A stretch of 48,925 nucleotides of DNA, from assembly GCA_949474265.1 (NCBI GenBank), contig CASXBC010000002.1:1-48925 (forward strand). The letters run 5' to 3'. This document shows, one piece after another, positions 8,653 through 17,698 of the stretch. The notes under the pieces were generated by a model that made no database searches, was not told the DNA's origin, and worked only from the letters and a program-made list of their open reading frames with translations. A program made the position numbers and the translations under genes. Every line of letters begins with the position of its first letter. Positions within the stretch are counted from its first letter, which is position 1. The stretch comes from an uncultured bacterium. GTDB taxonomy: Bacteria; Bacillota; Clostridia; Christensenellales; UBA1242.

Positions 8653-8655
8653 AGG

Positions 8656-8692
8656 GGATTTGTCAAAAAAAGTCGACAAATCTTCTTTTTTA
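8656..8692 (+). terminator. Terminator GATTTGTC...GACAAATC + T-run
   Basis: Perfect 8-bp stem. Confidence 0.8.
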
Positions 8693-8751
8693 AATATTTT
8701 GTGCCAAAGCATTACTTTACTTTTTTGTCATAAAATGATAATATATATATT

Positions 8752-9651
8752 ATGAAATGTCTTTATGTGTACAACCCTACAAGTGGCAAACAAAACAGCC
8801 ACAAGAAGATAGACTATATCTTGAGGGAACTTAAAAAAAAGTTTGAGGTAGTTGACTGCAAACCCACACAAAAACGTGGAGATGCAGGAGTTTTTGCACG
8901 TGAGGCATGCGGAGTTTATGATGTTTTTGTTGTTTCTGGCGGAGATGGCACAATGAATGAGGTTGTAAATGCAATCTCAGAAGTTGAAAACAGACCTCAA
9001 ATTGGCTATATCCCAGCTGGAACAACAAATGACCTTGCTCATTCGCTTGGTATTTCAAAAAAGATTAAAAAAGCTGTAAGAAATATTTTAAATGGATACA
9101 CAATAAAACATGATGTTTTTAAAGTTAATGACCGCTATGGTATTTATGTTTGTTGTTTTGGCATTTTTACAAAATCAAGCTATGCCACATCTCAAACAAA
9201 GAAAAAACATCTTGGAAGAATTGCTTACTTTACTTCTGGCGTCAGAGAAATGTTTAGCTCAAAAGCCTTTCCTATGACAATTGAATATGACGGAAAAAAG
9301 AAAAAAGGAAAGTATGCACTTGGAATCATTGCAAACAGCAAGTATGTCGCTGGCTATAAGATAAACAACATGGCAAGTTTTGATGATGGTTATGTCAATG
9401 TCATTTTGGTAAGCGAGAGAAAGAAAAAGAAAGTTGCAATATCAACAATTTTGCGAATTTTCAGACTGTTCCTTTTTGGAATGAAAAGTCTTAAGGATGG
9501 AAAAAAGTGCCGAATAATAAAAGTTCAAAAATTGCATGTCGATTTGCCGGCAGAAGAGATTGTGAATCTTGATGGCGAAAGTGGATTTGGTGGGTCTTTT
9601 GACCTTGAAGTTTTGAAACAACATATAGATATTTTTGTAAAGGAAAAATAA
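8752..9651 (+). CDS. Diacylglycerol kinase family lipid kinase (DgkB/YegS-like)
   Basis: YNPTSGKQN, VSGGDGTMNEVVNAI, GYIPAGTTNDLAHSLGI. Confidence 0.9.
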   Translation: MKCLYVYNPTSGKQNSHKKIDYILRELKKKFEVVDCKPTQKRGDAGVFAREACGVYDVFVVSGGDGTMNEVVNAISEVENRPQIGYIPAGTTNDLAHSLGISKKIKKAVRNILNGYTIKHDVFKVNDRYGIYVCCFGIFTKSSYATSQTKKKHLGRIAYFTSGVREMFSSKAFPMTIEYDGKKKKGKYALGIIANSKYVAGYKINNMASFDDGYVNVILVSERKKKKVAISTILRIFRLFLFGMKSLKDGKKCRIIKVQKLHVDLPAEEIVNLDGESGFGGSFDLEVLKQHIDIFVKEK

Positions 9652-9652
9652 A

Positions 9653-11692
9653 ATGAGAGCGTTTGGAAAAGTCGGAAAAAAGTTTTCAACTGAGAAAACA
9701 GAAAAGAGAAAAGTAAAGAAAGAGAGAAATGATTATATATATGGAGTTCTCTTTGTTATTTTTGCTATCTTGCTTGAAATAGTCAATTTTGTCACTTTGG
9801 GTATTGGTGTTTTGCCAACAAACTTTGGAATTGAATTTGCAATAATTTTGATAATAGCTGGATTTATCTTCATTTTGCCAACTGAATGGTTGAAAGTTAC
9901 TGTCACAACTATATTCTTGGCATTCCAAGGTATTATCAACATCATAAATTCGTGTGTATTTAAAAATCTTTTCAATTTTACAACTGTGGACATGCTTTTT
10001 GCTAGAGGTGGTGAGACAGGGGCAGTTTTTGAATTTGACTTTATCAATTGGGGATGTCTTTTGGCAAGTCTTGCAGTGCTTGGAGTTTATATAGCAGCGG
10101 TGGTGCTTGGAAGTAAATATATGCCAAGGATAAAATCAAAATTTAGATTTTCTTCAGTTTGCTATATGATTGCTGTTGCGGTTGTTATTGAGTGTTGCGG
10201 ACTTGTTACTTACAATTTCTTAGATAAAGCTTATGCGGCAGATGCTGATTCAGAATATATTTATGAAAATGGTGAATACCTTTATGGCTCAACAGATTTG
10301 AAATTCGCAAATATGAAAAAATATGGTTTTTGGGCTTATTATTTAAAAAGTATAGAGAAGTTTGCAAACTATGAAGAGTTGCTTTCAGAAGAAGAACAGC
10401 AAGAACTTAAAGCATTTCTTGAAGAAGGTAAAGGCTTTAAGTATAGTGACTCTGAATTTGAAGCTGAGCAAATGTCTGGACTTTTGAAAGATGACAATCT
10501 TCTTATGATAATGATGGAGAGCATTGAATGGTTTGCAATTGACCCTTTTAATACTCCAAACCTTTATGATTTGATTTATAACAATTCAATGTACTTTACT
10601 GAATACTATTCAAGAAATGCAACAAACTTCAGTGAAGATATTTCAATTTTGGGAAATGTTCCAAACGAATATGCTTTTTCAAACATCTTGAAAAAGGTGG
10701 GAGTTGAAACTCCAGAAAGTTTGCCAAACTACTTTAAAAACAATGGCTATGAGAGTGTAAACTTCTTCCATGATTATTTGGGTGAGTTTTATGATAGATA
10801 CACTCTCAATACCGCAATTGGCTTTGACAAAGTGTATGCTTTGTCTGAAAGCCCAATGGAAAACAAGCCAACAAAATTTGGTCAATTTGTTGATGATGGC
10901 GATTATGTTCAGAGTTTGATTGAACAGATGTTGCCAAAAGATAAAAAGTTTTTCAGTTTCTTTACTACTGTTTCCACTCACGGACCTTATACCGAGTCAA
11001 ATGACCGCTTCAACACTTATTACAGAATTTTTGATGAAAACTATACAAAGTTTTGCAATTACAACGAAGAGCATGAACTTGGGTATGTTTTGCCAGAGAT
11101 GGGAACAAAAAATTACAAAATTTTAAAAGAGTATAAATCTAAGGCTATGGCACTTGACAATGCAATAGGCATTATTGTGGATTATCTAGAAAACAACACA
11201 GGCTCCGACGGAAGAAAACTCTCTGATTCCACTGCAATAGTTTTGTTTGCAGACCACAATGCTTATTATCAAAATTTGTCATACAAAATCAAAAATGTTG
11301 GCAAATATGCAGACGAAAAAACAGCATATCGTGTGCCATTTTCAATTTCAAGTTCAAAACTGAAAACAGGTGAAAACAAGACTTTCTGCAACACTTATGA
11401 CATCTTCCCTACTCTTTGTGATTTGTATGGCTTTGATTTCAACAGCAGTCTTACTCATGGTTATTCAGTGTTTTCAAAGGATATTGAAAAAAGTATGTTT
11501 TTGTCATCACTTTCAACTATCTTTGACGAAAATGTTTACTCACTTGATATGGATAAATATTATAAGGGCGGCAAGCAAGTAGAACTTGATGAAGATGTGC
11601 TTTCCTTTAAAGCAAAAGTCAACACTTATGTGCTTAAGCAAATCATGATTGAAAAATATTACAGAGTCAATTATGCCAAAAACTATGCTTAA
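9653..11692 (+). CDS. LTA synthase family protein (sulfatase-fold phosphoglycerol transferase)
   Basis: N-terminal TM segments, MMESIEWFAIDPFNTPNLYDL, TTVSTHGPYTESNDRF, VLFADHNAYYQN. Confidence 0.85.
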   Translation: MRAFGKVGKKFSTEKTEKRKVKKERNDYIYGVLFVIFAILLEIVNFVTLGIGVLPTNFGIEFAIILIIAGFIFILPTEWLKVTVTTIFLAFQGIINIINSCVFKNLFNFTTVDMLFARGGETGAVFEFDFINWGCLLASLAVLGVYIAAVVLGSKYMPRIKSKFRFSSVCYMIAVAVVIECCGLVTYNFLDKAYAADADSEYIYENGEYLYGSTDLKFANMKKYGFWAYYLKSIEKFANYEELLSEEEQQELKAFLEEGKGFKYSDSEFEAEQMSGLLKDDNLLMIMMESIEWFAIDPFNTPNLYDLIYNNSMYFTEYYSRNATNFSEDISILGNVPNEYAFSNILKKVGVETPESLPNYFKNNGYESVNFFHDYLGEFYDRYTLNTAIGFDKVYALSESPMENKPTKFGQFVDDGDYVQSLIEQMLPKDKKFFSFFTTVSTHGPYTESNDRFNTYYRIFDENYTKFCNYNEEHELGYVLPEMGTKNYKILKEYKSKAMALDNAIGIIVDYLENNTGSDGRKLSDSTAIVLFADHNAYYQNLSYKIKNVGKYADEKTAYRVPFSISSSKLKTGENKTFCNTYDIFPTLCDLYGFDFNSSLTHGYSVFSKDIEKSMFLSSLSTIFDENVYSLDMDKYYKGGKQVELDEDVLSFKAKVNTYVLKQIMIEKYYRVNYAKNYA

Positions 11693-11730
11693 GAGCAAAC
11701 CGAAAGCTTACACTCAGAATATAAAAATAC

Positions 11731-11758
11731 AAAAGGGTCATTGACCCTTTTCTTTTTG
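11731..11758 (+). terminator. Terminator AAAAGGGTCA-TTGACCCTTTTCTTTTT
   Basis: Perfect stem with T-rich tail. Confidence 0.85.
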
Positions 11759-11802
11759 CAAAATTTTGTTGTTGTGCTATAATTTACAAATAAGGAGATT
11801 AT

Positions 11803-12291
11803 ATGGCGATAAGAAAAAAGGCATCAAAGACCTCATCAAGAGCAAAGAGTAATCTTGATATTGATGGTGTAAAAATCAGCAAAAAATCTCAACGAAATGC
11901 CGAAAAAGCACTAAAAAACACAAGTGTAAAGGTGTTGTTGATGGGACTTATTTTTTTGCTTGTTGGACTGCTTTTGGGTGGTGGAACATGCTGGGTTGTT
12001 TGCCGAAATGATTGCTTTGATATTATTGGAAATGATGAGATAGAGCTTACCCTTGATGAAAAATATGACGACTTTGGAGTAAAAGTTGTGGCTTTTGGAA
12101 AAAGATTAGATGCTGAAGCTATACAAATAGAAACAAACTTAAAAATTGATGCAGATGGAAGATTTTATTCTGATGAAATAGGAACCTTTTATATAAAATA
12201 TTCAACCTCAGATTTTAAGTATGGAAAGCTTTTTAAAGTGCAAAAAGTGAGGCTTGTCACCTTTGTAGAAGCAAGCGAAGGAGGCGATTAG
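11803..12291 (+). CDS. Hypothetical membrane-anchored protein
   Basis: SD AAGGAG, one TM (VLLMGLIFLLVGLLLGGGTCWVV), extracytoplasmic tail; one base from next ORF. Confidence 0.75.
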   Translation: MAIRKKASKTSSRAKSNLDIDGVKISKKSQRNAEKALKNTSVKVLLMGLIFLLVGLLLGGGTCWVVCRNDCFDIIGNDEIELTLDEKYDDFGVKVVAFGKRLDAEAIQIETNLKIDADGRFYSDEIGTFYIKYSTSDFKYGKLFKVQKVRLVTFVEASEGGD

Positions 12292-12292
12292 A

Positions 12293-13462
12293 ATGAAAAA
12301 ACAAAAGGGCATTGGAAAAGTTTTTATAGTTTTTATGGCTTTGATAATTGGTGCAGTTGGTGGTTTTTATGGCTTGACATGGTTGACTCTTCCAAAGACT
12401 GAAGATGTGCAAGTCGGTGAAGAAATATTTTTCTCAAAGGGAGATGAAAATCTTGATGCAACAATTGATGTCTCAAATGCAGATATATCAATCCACTTTT
12501 TGGAGCTGGGAAACAAATACACAGGCGATTGCACTTATATAAAAGCTGGGGATGTTGATATTTTGATTGACTGTGGCTCAAAATCCAACAGTGTCTCAAC
12601 CATTTCTGCTTATCTAGAAAACTATGTAACAGACGGTATTTTGGAATATGTTATTGTCACTCATGCTCACCAAGACCATTATGCAGGCTTTGCCACATCA
12701 GAGAAAATAGATGGAATTTTTGATTTGTTTGAGTGCGAGACAATCATTGATTTTGCTGGTACTGCAAACGGAAAAACTGAGACCGCACTTTACAAAAATT
12801 ATCAAACAAAGCTGAATAAGGCTGTTGAAAATGGTGCGACCCATTTCACAGCACTTGATTGTGTTGAAGAGAAAAATGGAGCATCGAGCAGTTTTGACCT
12901 TGGAGCAAATATAACTCTCAACATTTTGGATAGCTATTATTACAAAAATCCTGATAAATCAAATGAAAACAACAACTCAGTTTGTTGTATGTTTACGCAA
13001 AAAGTTTCTGAAACTGAAAGCAACAACTTTTTGTTTACAGGGGATTTGGAAAGAGAAGGGGAAGAGTATCTTTGCTCAATGAACGAACTTCCAAAAGTTG
13101 ACCTTTACAAAGCAGGGCATCATGGCTCAAGGACATCTTCTTCAAAACAATTTATTGATGTGATTCAGCCAAAAACTGTTTGCGTTTGTTGTTGTGCTGG
13201 AAGCAGTGAATACACAAGTGTCCCAGAAAATCAGTTTCCAACACAAGAGTTTATCACAAATGTGGGAGTTTGGACGGATGAAGTTTATGTCACAACATTA
13301 TGTGTGGATTACAAAAATAATGAGTTTACTTCTTTCAATGGAAACATTGTTTATCTTTCAAATAAAGAAAGTTATAATGTAGTTTGCTCAAACAATAACA
13401 CAAAACTGAAAGACAGTCAGTGGTTTGCTGACAGTGGTAGAGTTTGGCCTACGGCGACTTAG
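12293..13462 (+). CDS. Membrane-anchored MBL-fold hydrolase (ComEC C-terminal-like)
   Basis: VTHAHQDHYAGF, DLYKAGHHGSRTSSSKQFI, N-terminal TM/signal. Confidence 0.85.
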   Translation: MKKQKGIGKVFIVFMALIIGAVGGFYGLTWLTLPKTEDVQVGEEIFFSKGDENLDATIDVSNADISIHFLELGNKYTGDCTYIKAGDVDILIDCGSKSNSVSTISAYLENYVTDGILEYVIVTHAHQDHYAGFATSEKIDGIFDLFECETIIDFAGTANGKTETALYKNYQTKLNKAVENGATHFTALDCVEEKNGASSSFDLGANITLNILDSYYYKNPDKSNENNNSVCCMFTQKVSETESNNFLFTGDLEREGEEYLCSMNELPKVDLYKAGHHGSRTSSSKQFIDVIQPKTVCVCCCAGSSEYTSVPENQFPTQEFITNVGVWTDEVYVTTLCVDYKNNEFTSFNGNIVYLSNKESYNVVCSNNNTKLKDSQWFADSGRVWPTAT

Positions 13463-13549
13463 ATGTTTAGTTGTAAAAAAGCTTTGTAATATTATGGAAA
13501 GTATTTTAGATGTGTTACAATAATTGTATAAAAAGATATGGAGAAGATT

Positions 13550-14032
13550 ATGACAGATAGAGAATATATGCAGATTGCAATAGATATTTCAAAAAATGCA
13601 ATGTTTCCTTATGGGGCTGTTATTGTCAAGGATGACAAAATAGTTGGCAGAAGTGATGCTGTCATAAAAAGCTCAGGAGACAAATTGTATAATCACTCTG
13701 AATATAGAGCCATACAAAATGCTAGTGAAAATGGTTTTGCTGGGGATAGAATTGGTGAACTCTATGGCGGACTTGAAGGTGCGACCATTTATACAAGTTG
13801 TCAGCCATGTATGATTTGCATGGGAGTGATTTTATATAAAAAAATAAAAAGAATTGTGTATGGTGCAAGACTTGAGGACTCCAGCAAGTATGTTGTCAAA
13901 GAGATAGAGGCAAGTGTTGGTCAACTTGCAAATTTGGCAAATGAAAAAGTTGAAGTTGTTGAGGATTTGTTGCGTGTAGAGGCTGTTGAGGTGCTCAAAA
14001 GTTGGAGCAAAGAGAACAAAGATAAATATTAA
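13550..14032 (+). CDS. Nucleoside/guanine deaminase family protein (CDA fold)
   Basis: HSEYRAI ... CQPCMICMGVI zinc motifs; MFPYGAVIVKDDKIVG. Start at ATG 13550 by SD spacing. Confidence 0.85.
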   Translation: MTDREYMQIAIDISKNAMFPYGAVIVKDDKIVGRSDAVIKSSGDKLYNHSEYRAIQNASENGFAGDRIGELYGGLEGATIYTSCQPCMICMGVILYKKIKRIVYGARLEDSSKYVVKEIEASVGQLANLANEKVEVVEDLLRVEAVEVLKSWSKENKDKY

Positions 14033-14044
14033 GAGGTGTTTAAA

Positions 14045-14474
14045 ATGATTTCAGAAGATAGAAAGAAACATATTTGGGGTGTTGCCAAATTTTTGAAAAG
14101 ATATGCTCAAGAAGAGAATATGAGTCAAGATGATATTCATTCATTATATCTACTTGGACTTTTGCATGATATAGGTTATGAGTTTCTGGATGAGAAAGAC
14201 TATATCACTCACAATGTTGTGGGGGGGGGGATTTTTAAAGTCTCAAGGCTTTAAGTATTGGAAAGAGGTTTATTATCATGGAGTTGCTGGTTGTGAATAT
14301 CAAAGCAAGTTTTTAGACCTTTTGAATTGGGCTGATATGAGAATTGATAGTGCAGGAAAAGAGGTTTCTCTTGATGGCAGGCTGGAAGAACTTTCCAAAA
14401 GATACAATGTGCCTTTAAAAGAATTGGATTCGTATCCTATTGTATGTGAGCTTAAAGCCAAGGGATTTAAATAA
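14045..14474 (+). pseudogene. HD-domain protein interrupted by a +1 frame disruption at a G10 tract (possible phase-off allele)
   Basis: Track ORFs 14036-14254 and 14178-14474 are N- and C-terminal halves of one HD protein (LLHDIGYEF ... HNVVGGG | FLKSQGFKYWKEVYYHG ... LNWADMRID); junction is exactly G10 14221-14230. Confidence 0.85.
14221..14230 (+). repeat. Poly-G tract (G10) inside HD-domain ORF
   Basis: TTGT-GGGGGGGGGG-ATTTTT. Confidence 0.95.
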
Positions 14475-14540
14475 AGTTTTTGAAATACGCTAAGTCCAAA
14501 GCATTTAAAATTGATTTTAATATAAAAAATAAAAATTCTA

Positions 14541-14569
14541 TTGACAAAAATTTTTGGCAGTGTTATATT
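14541..14569 (+). promoter_or_regulatory. Promoter TTGACA-17-TATATT for T-box transcript
   Basis: Consensus -35, 17-bp spacer, good -10. Confidence 0.8.
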
Positions 14570-14575
14570 GTTAAC

Positions 14576-14800
14576 AGAGATGATGACGAAGAAAGAGTAA
14601 CCTTTGACCACTTGTTTTCAGAGAGATATGGTAGGTGTGAGCATATCAACAAGAAGAAGGCGAAGACAGCTTAACAGTCTTGTGCTTTGGCTGAGCAATA
14701 TCAGCTTTAATAAGAGGTTGTTAAATCAACAAGTTAGGTGGCACCGCGGACCATAAAAGTTCGTCCTAATGCAGTTTTGCATTAGGGCTTTTTGTTTTTA
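14576..14800 (+). ncRNA. T-box leader (Asp-type, putative GAC specifier at 14665-14667) with terminator
   Basis: AGAGAGATATGG..GTGAGCATATC distal stem I; GTTAGGTGGCACCGCGGACC T-box; CGTCCTAATGCAGTTTTGCATTAGGGCTTTTTG terminator. Confidence 0.92.
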
Positions 14801-14868
14801 AGAGGTTACAGCTTAAAAAAGTTGCTTCTAATAAAAACTGCAAATTCAAACAAAAGGAGTATGAAAAA

Positions 14869-16155
14869 ATGACAACACAAATTTCAAAATTGGAAGTTGG
14901 AAAAGTTAGATTTCAAGGAATGATTGAAACTGTAAGAGACAAAAAAAGCATGCAGTTTATTGTTTTGAAAGACTTTTCTGGCAAAATTCAGGTGACAGTT
15001 GACAAAACTGCACACCCTGAAGTGGGCGAAGTCTTTTCACATCTTCTTCCTGGTTCAACAGTGGTCATTGAGGGAGAACTTGTAAAAAGCGAATATGTAA
15101 AAATGGGAGGTCAAGAAGTTTTGGCTGAGGCAGTAACTGTCACAAGTGATGCAAAAGAGCCTTATCCAATCACTCCAGAGAGCAATATTGACCAAAGAAT
15201 TGACTATCGTTGGATTGACCTTCGTCAAGAGAAAAACCTGCTTATGTTTAAAGTGCAAACAGCTTTTACAGATGCACTAAGACAGTTTTTGTTGGAGAGA
15301 GACTTTACTGAGTTTCACTCACCAAAATTGATTGCAACGGCATCTGAAAGTGGTTCGGAAGTTTTTGAAGTGAAGTATTTTGACCGTAAGGCATACCTTG
15401 CTCAAAGTCCACAGTTTTACAAACAGCTTGCAATTTCTGCAGGCTTTGGCAGAGTTTTTGAGTGTGGTCCTGTTTTTAGAGCAGAAAAATCTCACTCTAG
15501 AAAGCATGCAACAGAGTTTACAGGTTTTGACTTGGAATTTTCTGGGATTGAAAGCTATGAAGATGTTATAAAACTTGAAGAAGAACTTTTAGCTTATGCT
15601 CTTAAAAGAGTTAAAGAAGCTTATGGAGAAAAAGTTAAAGAGTTATTTGGCGTTGAAATTGTTGTGCCAACAATTCCTTTCCCAAGAATGAAACTTTCTG
15701 AGCTTTATGCCGAACTTGAAAAAAGATATGGCTATGTTTGCCCAGAAGAAGAGCAAGGAGACCTCTCAACAGAGGCAGAGAAACTTTGTGCAAAGTTTAC
15801 TAAGGAAGCATTTGGTCATGAATTTATCTTTGTGACTGACTACAGTGCTAAAAAGCGTGCTTTCTATCACTTTAGAAAAGATGGAGTTCCTCAAGGTTAT
15901 GACCTTATTTGGAAGGGAGTAGAAATCACAACAGGTGCTCAAAGAGAGCATAGATTTGATGTGCTTAAGGCTCAAGCAGAAGAAAAAGGTTTGGCAAAAG
16001 ACGTTGAGTTTTATTTGCAATTTTTCAAGTATGGATGTATGCCTCATGGCGGATTTGGTCTTGGACTTGACAGAATCCTTATGAATATGCTTGAAGTTGC
16101 TAGCATTAAAGAAGCTATGTTTATCTTCCGTGGACCAGATAAACTTACACCATAA
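14869..16155 (+). CDS. aspS: Aspartyl-tRNA synthetase, short archaeal-type (aspartate-tRNA(Asp/Asn) ligase)
   Basis: 428 aa class II aaRS: FTEFHSPKLIATASESGSEVFEVKYFDRKAYLAQSPQFYKQ, VFRAEKSHSRKHATEFTGFDLE, GGFGLGLDRILM. Confidence 0.9.
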   Translation: MTTQISKLEVGKVRFQGMIETVRDKKSMQFIVLKDFSGKIQVTVDKTAHPEVGEVFSHLLPGSTVVIEGELVKSEYVKMGGQEVLAEAVTVTSDAKEPYPITPESNIDQRIDYRWIDLRQEKNLLMFKVQTAFTDALRQFLLERDFTEFHSPKLIATASESGSEVFEVKYFDRKAYLAQSPQFYKQLAISAGFGRVFECGPVFRAEKSHSRKHATEFTGFDLEFSGIESYEDVIKLEEELLAYALKRVKEAYGEKVKELFGVEIVVPTIPFPRMKLSELYAELEKRYGYVCPEEEQGDLSTEAEKLCAKFTKEAFGHEFIFVTDYSAKKRAFYHFRKDGVPQGYDLIWKGVEITTGAQREHRFDVLKAQAEEKGLAKDVEFYLQFFKYGCMPHGGFGLGLDRILMNMLEVASIKEAMFIFRGPDKLTP

Positions 16156-16172
16156 AGTTTTTAGGAGAAAAT

Positions 16173-17561
16173 ATGAAAAGAGTTGAAATAAGAGATTTAT
16201 ATAAGGCTTATCAAAGTTATGAAGGAAAAGAAATTACACTTTGCGGTTGGGCAAGGACAATTCGTGACAGCAAAAATATTGCCTTTGTAGAGCTTAATGA
16301 TGGAGCTTTTAAAAGTGTTCAGATAGTTGTGGAAAGAGAAAAGGTTTCAAACTATGATGAAATTGTCAAAGAGAATGTTGGTACTGCATTTTGCGTAAGA
16401 GGGAAAGTATTGCTTACTCCAAATGCTCAACAGGCATTTGAAATCAATGCAAGTGAAGTGGCAATTTTGGGCTCTTGTGCATTAGATTATCCTCTTCAAA
16501 AGAAAAGACACACAATTGAATTTTTGAGGACAATACCTACAATCAGAGCAAGGGGAAATTTGTTTAATGCAGTATTTAGGATTCGCTCAGTTGCATCCTT
16601 TGCAATACACAAGTTTTTTAACGAGCGAAACTTTGTTTACATTCACACTCCAATCATCACAGCAAACGATTGTGAAGGGGCAGGCGAAATGTTTCAAGTG
16701 ACAACTCTTGACCTTGACAATCTTCCTCTCAAAGATGGTAAGGTTGACTATAGCCAAGATTTCTTTGGCAAAAAAGTTGCTTTGACAGTTTCAGGTCAAA
16801 TCCATGAAGAAACACTTACGCATGCTTTTGGAAAGACATATACTTTTGGTCCAACTTTTAGAGCAGAAAATTCAAACACATCAAGACATGCTGCTGAGTT
16901 TTGGATGATGGAGCCAGAGATTTGTTTCTGTGACCTTGAAGAACTTATGGACAATGAAGAAGAACTTATCAAATATGTAATAAAAGAAGTTAAGCAAAAT
17001 TGTCACGATGAACTTGAGTTTTTGAATAAATTTATTGACAATGGACTTTTGGAGAGACTTGACAATGTTGTCTCAAACGACTTTGTAAGACTTGATTACA
17101 CTGATGCAATCAAACTGCTTGAAAAGGCTGAAAAGAAATTTGTTTTCCCTGTTAAATGGGGCATTGATTTGCAATCAGAGCATGAAAGATATTTAACTGA
17201 AGAAGTTTATAAAAAACCTGTATTCCTTAAAAACTATCCAAAAGATATAAAGGCTTTCTATATGAGACAGAATGATGATGGCAAGACTGTTGCGGCAGTT
17301 GACCTGCTTGTTCCAGGGATTGGAGAACTTATTGGTGGAAGCCAAAGAGAAGAGCGTCTTGAAAAATTGCTTGCAAGAATGGAAGAACTTGGACTTAGAC
17401 AAGAGGATTATGCTTGGTATCTTGATACAAGAAGATACGGCACTAATGTTCATGCTGGCTATGGCGTTGGATTTGAAAGACTTGTTATGTATTTGACAGG
17501 CGTTTCAAATATCAGAGATGTTGAAATCTTCCCAAGAACTGTTGGCTCAATCATGGGCTAA
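16173..17561 (+). CDS. asnS: Asparaginyl-tRNA synthetase
   Basis: CGWARTIRDSKNIAFVELNDG, FGPTFRAENSNTSRHAAEFWMMEPE, GYGVGFERLVMYLTGVSNIRDVEIFPRT. Confidence 0.93.
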   Translation: MKRVEIRDLYKAYQSYEGKEITLCGWARTIRDSKNIAFVELNDGAFKSVQIVVEREKVSNYDEIVKENVGTAFCVRGKVLLTPNAQQAFEINASEVAILGSCALDYPLQKKRHTIEFLRTIPTIRARGNLFNAVFRIRSVASFAIHKFFNERNFVYIHTPIITANDCEGAGEMFQVTTLDLDNLPLKDGKVDYSQDFFGKKVALTVSGQIHEETLTHAFGKTYTFGPTFRAENSNTSRHAAEFWMMEPEICFCDLEELMDNEEELIKYVIKEVKQNCHDELEFLNKFIDNGLLERLDNVVSNDFVRLDYTDAIKLLEKAEKKFVFPVKWGIDLQSEHERYLTEEVYKKPVFLKNYPKDIKAFYMRQNDDGKTVAAVDLLVPGIGELIGGSQREERLEKLLARMEELGLRQEDYAWYLDTRRYGTNVHAGYGVGFERLVMYLTGVSNIRDVEIFPRTVGSIMG

Positions 17562-17589
17562 AAAAGAAGCTTTTTTGAAGAGACTTTTT

Positions 17590-17626
17590 AAAAGACATTG
17601 CAAAATTTTTGTGATGTCTTTTTTTG
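17590..17626 (+). terminator. Terminator after asnS
   Basis: AAAAGACAT...ATGTCTTTTTTT. Confidence 0.65.
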
Positions 17627-17655
17627 TTTGGATTGCACACATGCTTTCAATGCTC

Positions 17656-17687
17656 CATACAATGTAAATAGATAGAGTTTTCTATCT
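17656..17687 (+). promoter_or_regulatory. Candidate mother-cell sporulation sigma -10 (CATACAAT) followed by 5' hairpin AGATAGA-GTTT-TCTATCT abutting SD
   Basis: CATACAAT 17656-17663 matches SigE-type -10; hairpin 17670-17687; SD AGGAG directly after; ATG 17699. Confidence 0.5.
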
Positions 17688-17698
17688 AGGAGAAAAAT

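Noticed and set aside
14480-14674. Track ORF of 64 aa overlapping the T-box
   Set aside because: Lies across the T-box promoter and Stem I; RNA structure explains the sequence better.
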